A stretch of 47,881 bases of DNA from Pseudobdellovibrionaceae bacterium (GTDB lineage: Bacteria > Bdellovibrionota > Bdellovibrionia > Bdellovibrionales > Bdellovibrionaceae): assembly GCA_019637895.1 (NCBI GenBank), contig JAHBUU010000003.1:1-47881 (forward strand), given 5' to 3'. The notes below the pieces were generated by a model. That model saw only the letters and a list, made by a program, of their open reading frames with translations. It ran no database searches and was not told the DNA's origin. This document shows positions 44,801 through 47,881 of the stretch, in pieces. A program made the position numbers and the translations under genes. The first letter of the stretch is position 1. Every line of letters starts with the position of its first letter.

Positions 44801-45877
44801 CTGCTCAATCAGTACAAATGGAAGGTGCTGATTTTCGACGAGGCTCAGAACCTGAAAAACATCACCACCAAACGCACCAGTGCCGCCCGCTCGCTGACCG
44901 CCCGATTCAAGATCTGCCTGACCGGAACGCCAATGGAAAACCACTACGGAGAATTTTACTCGCTGGTGGATCTGCTGGTTCCGGGAAGCCTGGGACGCAT
45001 CGAGGATTTCCGGCGGCAATTCGTCAACACCGAGATGATCACCCGCGAAGAGATGGACGATCTGAAACTCAAGATCAGACCCTTGATGCTGCGTCGGACG
45101 AAAAAAGAAATCCTGGATCAGCTCCCGGATAAACAAGAGACCAAAGTCAGCATTGCCTTTGAGGAAAGACAGAAAGAAATCTATCGCGATATTGCCTTGT
45201 CTTATAACCAACGAGTGCAAGAGACGATGGCGGTTCAAGGGGAAGCGAGTGTGCAGTTGCAGATGCTGACGGCCCTGCTGCGACTACGACAGGCCTGCTC
45301 GGATCCCGCCGCCCTGCCGAATGTGAAATACGAAAAGGTCCCGCCGAAACTAGAGACCCTCCTCGACTCGATGACAGAAATCATCGAATCTGGGGAAAGT
45401 GCCTTGGTCTTTACGCAGTTTTTGCAGACGCTCGAACACACGGCTCAGATTTTGCGCCAGGCAAAGATTCCCGTTTTCATTTTGCACGGCGGAGTGCCGA
45501 CCAAGCAGCGTCAAAAAGTCCTTGCGGACTTCCATGCCGTTTCCGGGGGCGCGGTTCTGTTGATGACACTGAAAACCGGAGGCGTGGGCCTGAATCTGAC
45601 CAAGGCCAGCTATGTCTTTCATTTAGAGCCGTGGTGGAATCCGTCGGTCGAAAACCAAGCCACGGACCGAGCTCACCGCTTGGGACAGAATAAAGCGGTT
45701 CAAGTGTTCCGCTATATCATGCACGAGTCCCTGGAGGAAAAGATCGAGCTCCTCAAGGACCGGAAGGATCGAAAGTTCCAGACTCTGTTTACAACGACGG
45801 AAAAAGACCTGGAAATCGGCACCGGAAGCAGCGCCCTCAGCAAGGCCGACTTTGACCTGCTGATTGGCCTGAAATAG
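41843..45877 (+). CDS. SNF2-family helicase with SWIM-like N-terminus
   Basis: About 1344 residues. The N-terminal part holds a SWIM-like zinc motif (FSCSQCQIAGRSVTGCEH) with CxxC rather than CxC. A long unassigned middle region follows. The ATPase core starts near residue 875: LLADDMGLGKTLQTLSFL (about 899), VLIFDEAQNLKN, CLTGTPMENHYGEFYSL and LRRTKKEILDQLP. The second RecA lobe has LVFTQFLQTLEHTAQIL, LKTGGVGLNLTKA and DRAHRLGQNKAVQVF. It would remodel protein-DNA or RNA polymerase complexes using ATP. The start is uncertain: neither 41843 nor 41900 has a good ribosome binding site, and the open frame extends further upstream, antisense to mepA. Confidence 0.88.
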   Translation: MPHDKQRTIRQSTEWSSSPMGALGLFSEAVTLKNLVHLRSPSERVPLGESLTYQDALSLIQADAFQKAEILTQTPRLLSLEMSWGDGSQASPAVVRISERSAGGDLTFSCSQCQIAGRSVTGCEHQWASFILLWQALTATSEELSHPELARLSNDLKETIPADEEIDIYASVVLDSISLALDESPLLGGSALGSVLSLDFDRYERQQVSRDQSLFAPRLWNLPEVFRKKLSAYSEHYFHEVNSLNRLSEIVRYNFSNNMQLSARDVLRHPLYRRVPTGLLPAPRTEISVFAKWPLVQHGDKTFVSHSVTEVEEIIQALLATVAEAHRQKKIELYLQSTGPTAKAMKLNSLEFDASQELDWRVIFQEKKDLETEFKLVSHHKESLLFFPSFAIGPDSGTLIIHPWMRELSQLQETLSGISTTLFLPQGKMPTVEVLGEYAAKVILKSLRSRSIPVRLEGESRTLSASQSQTQIHLDENGAFYVRHEARVFGQKNLARKGWSTKSSLFLQTLSSGLPFLLNVEPRDLASRSAARRDWDLKLLKHLGILQYVLLETFSLHFEGHLTDGTRTSKEELFKILQPRIQSLLIAGSGGSFVRDVPLTDLCSKQVLACFEDFISMTFKALSASEAFYSEQGEVILEGVVEREFRLIYELLKKMALNTAGDAFRKSRTPFLSKSEDDADNLEKLSFHLSPAQVKSGARLTDTLDSLQALLPFGFKIFYNDQPLQELGEDEFRVDFLLQNDPETERYLNWFELNPRFFLRGEEVDPDQLLKLGRGGVIEYEGRLYLVPQKQLPSMRRLELFWQKLQKGKVESSRKTVGDKIYQLPRSSTLELLALRASGVQIRGDEEWKQLCEFYDTLGTSTRPLKLPKSIKGQLKPYQETGVQWLQDLYQLRLGALLADDMGLGKTLQTLSFLDDLRDKKELGQVLIVVPSSLIFNWQQEVEKFTPNLPLTVFSNRDREAVSRRLEAKEDIVVITTYGLLMEHEDLLNQYKWKVLIFDEAQNLKNITTKRTSAARSLTARFKICLTGTPMENHYGEFYSLVDLLVPGSLGRIEDFRRQFVNTEMITREEMDDLKLKIRPLMLRRTKKEILDQLPDKQETKVSIAFEERQKEIYRDIALSYNQRVQETMAVQGEASVQLQMLTALLRLRQACSDPAALPNVKYEKVPPKLETLLDSMTEIIESGESALVFTQFLQTLEHTAQILRQAKIPVFILHGGVPTKQRQKVLADFHAVSGGAVLLMTLKTGGVGLNLTKASYVFHLEPWWNPSVENQATDRAHRLGQNKAVQVFRYIMHESLEEKIELLKDRKDRKFQTLFTTTEKDLEIGTGSSALSKADFDLLIGLK

Positions 45878-45948
45878 ACGGGGCAAAAGCCCTTGCCATC
45901 CAAAAACAAGCCGTTGTAACGTCGATGAGTCGCCTGCAAGGGCGATGT

Positions 45949-46025
45949 CGGCGCGTGGCGCAGCCTGGTAGCGCACTTGCTTGGGGTGCAAGTGGTCGCT
46001 GGTTCAAATCCAGTCGCGCCGACCA
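45949..46025 (+). tRNA. tRNA-Pro (anticodon GGG)
   Basis: Cloverleaf of 77 bases with the CCA encoded. The acceptor stem CGGCGCG pairs with CGCGCCG. The D arm includes GCCTGGTAGC, the anticodon stem CTTGC/GCAAG encloses loop TTGGGGT (anticodon GGG), and the T arm contains GGTTCAAATCC. It reads CCC and CCT proline codons. Confidence 0.95.
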
Positions 46026-46034
46026 ATTTTGACT

Positions 46035-46601
46035 TTATATCCCGAAGAGAATTCGATAACGAAGGTAGACCCAGCCTTCGCTAAAGCGGGACTCCTTGAG
46101 CAGCTCAAAGCGAATGCGCCTGTCCTTGGGGAAAACCGGAATCACGGGAATACCGCTCCCGATTGTCGTCGGAACAACAAACAAATGGATTTCATCGACA
46201 AGTTGATGGTGAATGGCTTGTGCCGCCAAAGAAGGGCCACCGATGCAAAGATCTTTTGCGGCGGTTCTTTTCATTTCACGAATCACTTCCGCATCGAAAC
46301 AATTTTCAATCCGGGTTTTCCGACAAGACGTTGTTGTCAGGGTTCTCGAGTAAACGACCTTTTCAGCGGCTTGCCAGACGCCCGCAAAATCTTGGTGTTC
46401 CGGTCCCATCGCTGAAAGATCCGGATTTTCCCAGAAAGACATCGTTTCAAAATTTTTCCGCCCGTAAAGATAGGTTCCAAAAGGGCGGATGATCTCGGTG
46501 ATGAAGGATGTGGAGCCTTCAGCCGGAAGAGACCAATCATAATGGCCATCGCCGATATATCCGTCCAAAGACATGACCGAGATGTAATGGAGTTTTCTCA
46601 T
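46035..46601 (-). CDS. RibD C-terminal/dihydrofolate reductase-like protein
   Basis: Protein of 188 residues starting MRKLHYISVMSLDGYIGDGH, a typical start of the RibD_C (DHFR-like) family. It continues with YLYGRKNFETMSFW, LCIGGPSLAAQAIHHQLVDE and FVVPTTIGSGIPVIP. It probably binds NADPH and reduces a pterin- or pyrimidine-like substrate; the exact role is unknown. It lies just after the tRNA on the opposite strand. Confidence 0.85.
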   Translation of the reverse strand: MRKLHYISVMSLDGYIGDGHYDWSLPAEGSTSFITEIIRPFGTYLYGRKNFETMSFWENPDLSAMGPEHQDFAGVWQAAEKVVYSRTLTTTSCRKTRIENCFDAEVIREMKRTAAKDLCIGGPSLAAQAIHHQLVDEIHLFVVPTTIGSGIPVIPVFPKDRRIRFELLKESRFSEGWVYLRYRILFGI

Positions 46602-46731
46602 GGGACTGACTATACCGCACAATCCGAAAAGAAAAACCATGGAACAGAAAATCGGCGGGCCATCCAGGGACGGCTTTCCCCGAACGCCATTTCAACCTGT
46701 CCAGGCGACAAATCCGCCCGACTTGAGGTCT

Positions 46732-47049
46732 TTATCTCAAGCGTTTGGCCGTCGGAGTGGGACAGTCGGGCCCTTCAGAGTGCTCATCGGGAGAAACCCA
46801 TACAATCGAATACTCACGGATCTCGGGCTTCAGGGAATCCTGATCCACCAACTCCACCCGAAAAGTTCCCTTTTTTGTTCGCGAGACCTCGTGAATCTCG
46901 CTCATAGAAATCGAATCATCTTCACTCAAGGCGGCTGTGACCGTCGAGATCTCGGTCCTCGACAAACCGATTGGGAAGAACGAACACGCAAGAGCCGCGT
47001 TGCTGGCCAACAAACTGGTCATCATTATCATCATCACTTTGTATCGCAT
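46732..47049 (-). CDS. Small secreted protein of unknown function
   Basis: Protein of 105 residues. The ATG at 47049 is preferred because GGAGAAG lies 3 bases before it; an ATG at 47061 would add four residues. The methionine-rich signal peptide (MRYKVMMIMMTSLLASNAAL-A) is followed directly by CSFF. The mature part is acidic and mostly beta-like. Not recognised. Confidence 0.6.
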   Translation of the reverse strand: MRYKVMMIMMTSLLASNAALACSFFPIGLSRTEISTVTAALSEDDSISMSEIHEVSRTKKGTFRVELVDQDSLKPEIREYSIVWVSPDEHSEGPDCPTPTAKRLR

Positions 47050-47378
47050 GAGCTTCTCCATTTTTGTTTTGAGAAGCGATATCGATTTATCGTTCAATGA
47101 CGAGCATTGCAACAGAGACTGCAGAGGAAGTGCCTCCAGACGCCTGAATACCTCGATTGAACATCCCCATCCATCAGACAAGGAAAAACCAAACAGGATC
47201 GATCAAGATGTTCAGCGAAGGCGAACATCTGCGCGATCGGAACCGACGGATAAAAAAAACACTCTCTAGACAATTCATTGTCAGAGCGCGAGGCCGCAGA
47301 TTAAACGTATTCGTTGAGATCAAGTCCAATCATGGCCCTTGTTTTGCTAGTTCCGCCCCGTAAAAAGGAGAATTGAAA
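47050..47378. other. Intergenic region between two small secreted-protein genes
   Basis: No convincing gene in these 329 bases. The only notable element is a short inverted pair GACAAT / ATTGTC at 47269-47282 about 97 bases before the next start, a possible operator. Promoters for both divergent genes must lie here. Confidence 0.4.
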
Positions 47379-47756
47379 ATGAAAAAAATGTTCCTGGCCC
47401 TCTTGTTCACATTTACAGCCTCGGCGTCGCTTGCCGCCACACCGGAAATCCAAGAGATCTTGTGCCGACCTGAGGGCAAACAAAATGCGGTCTTCGCCCT
47501 GCGAAAAGTCGCATGGGACAAAGATATCGTCTTTCAGGTTTACCTCGACCTCAATGGCACGGGCCTGAAGGAAGTCGAAGGAATGACCATGCTCTTGACC
47601 TCCGTGAAATCAAATGCCCTTTATTTCATGGAAGAAGCCCGCCCAAATGTGAGCTGGTTCACTTTGTACCGCCTGAATCAAGCCGGTCTTCTTGGTCTCC
47701 AAATGGGTGCGAATCAAACGCTGACCCAGTTCCGTGTGACCTGCCAGGTGAAGTGA
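47379..47756 (+). CDS. Small secreted protein of unknown function
   Basis: Protein of 125 residues from the ATG at 47379, with GGAG 8 bases upstream; an in-frame TTG two codons earlier is less likely. Signal peptide MKKMFLALLFTFTASASLAA. The mature domain is beta-rich with cysteines near each end (ILCRPEG, VTCQVK) that may pair. It resembles the style of the other small secreted proteins in the window, but no family is recognised. Confidence 0.68.
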   Translation: MKKMFLALLFTFTASASLAATPEIQEILCRPEGKQNAVFALRKVAWDKDIVFQVYLDLNGTGLKEVEGMTMLLTSVKSNALYFMEEARPNVSWFTLYRLNQAGLLGLQMGANQTLTQFRVTCQVK

Positions 47757-47774
47757 TTTTGCCGAATCTGCCGT

Positions 47775-47800
47775 GGAGGATGGCTTCAGTCCCATCCTCC
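47775..47800 (+). terminator. Hairpin after the last gene
   Basis: GGAGGATGG (47775-47783) pairs perfectly with CCATCCTCC (47792-47800) around an 8-base loop, 19 bases after the stop. No T run follows. The remaining bases to 47881 show nothing else. Confidence 0.5.
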
Positions 47801-47881
47801 CCCTCATGACAACCGTCATACAAGAGACGTCTTCAGAGCGAAATACCTTGTGACATGAATCATAACCCCCGCCTTCCTTCC

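Overview
The window is about 48 kb of bacterial chromosome with moderate GC and Gram-negative gene content: O-antigen and LPS genes, lipoproteins, outer-membrane beta-barrels, periplasmic binding proteins and several peptidoglycan enzymes. The mix of many short secreted proteins of unknown function, histidine kinases, cell-wall enzymes (VanX-like, MepA, M28), a SNF2 helicase and many toxin-antitoxin (TA)-like modules recalls the Bdellovibrionota (Bdellovibrio and relatives). That placement is inferred from gene content and style; the only RNA gene here is one tRNA-Pro, so there is no rRNA to confirm it.

Region 1 (1-6.8 kb) is a surface-polysaccharide locus. A minus-strand operon encodes WbpA, WlbA/WbpB and WbpD, which make an acetylated diamino-uronic acid sugar nucleotide, followed by a Wzx-type flippase whose frame is broken at a seven-base homopolymer. 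Opposite lies an O-antigen ligase/polymerase, convergent with a GT9 heptosyltransferase-like gene.

Region 2 (6.8-20.6 kb) is an accessory island dense in TA-like modules: an MbcA/ParS-type antitoxin with an unfamiliar partner, a nucleotidyltransferase with a small partner, a DUF4143 ATPase behind a 31-bp-arm palindrome, hipBA, a lone ribbon-helix-helix protein and a MazEF-type pair. An LTA-synthase-like enzyme and an AidB-like acyl-CoA dehydrogenase sit among them. A gene-poor gap at 7.6-8.3 kb carries relics, including a near-copy of part of the neighbouring nucleotidyltransferase.

Inside this island, 16.0-20.0 kb holds the most unusual content. One good promoter leads into a tightly overlapping cassette of a small secreted protein, a family 5 solute-binding protein, a compact YcaO protein and a membrane histidine kinase with no response regulator. 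I do not recognise this arrangement and consider it the best candidate for an undescribed peptide-modification or peptide-sensing system.

Region 3 (20.8-25.2 kb) is pstSCAB with a clear Pho box, without phoU beside it, and with a divergent single-domain response regulator. Region 4 (25.2-41.8 kb) holds mostly envelope and metabolic genes: a RutE-like nitroreductase, a multicopper oxidase fused to a CopB-like barrel, an M28 peptidase, a PhoD-like lipoprotein, a TerC exporter, a VanX-like dipeptidase, DUF72, a Na+/H+ antiporter, a three-gene redoxin/YtkA/barrel operon, a hybrid histidine kinase and MepA. Region 5 (41.8-47.9 kb) holds a large SNF2 helicase, tRNA-Pro(GGG), a RibD-C reductase and two small secreted proteins.
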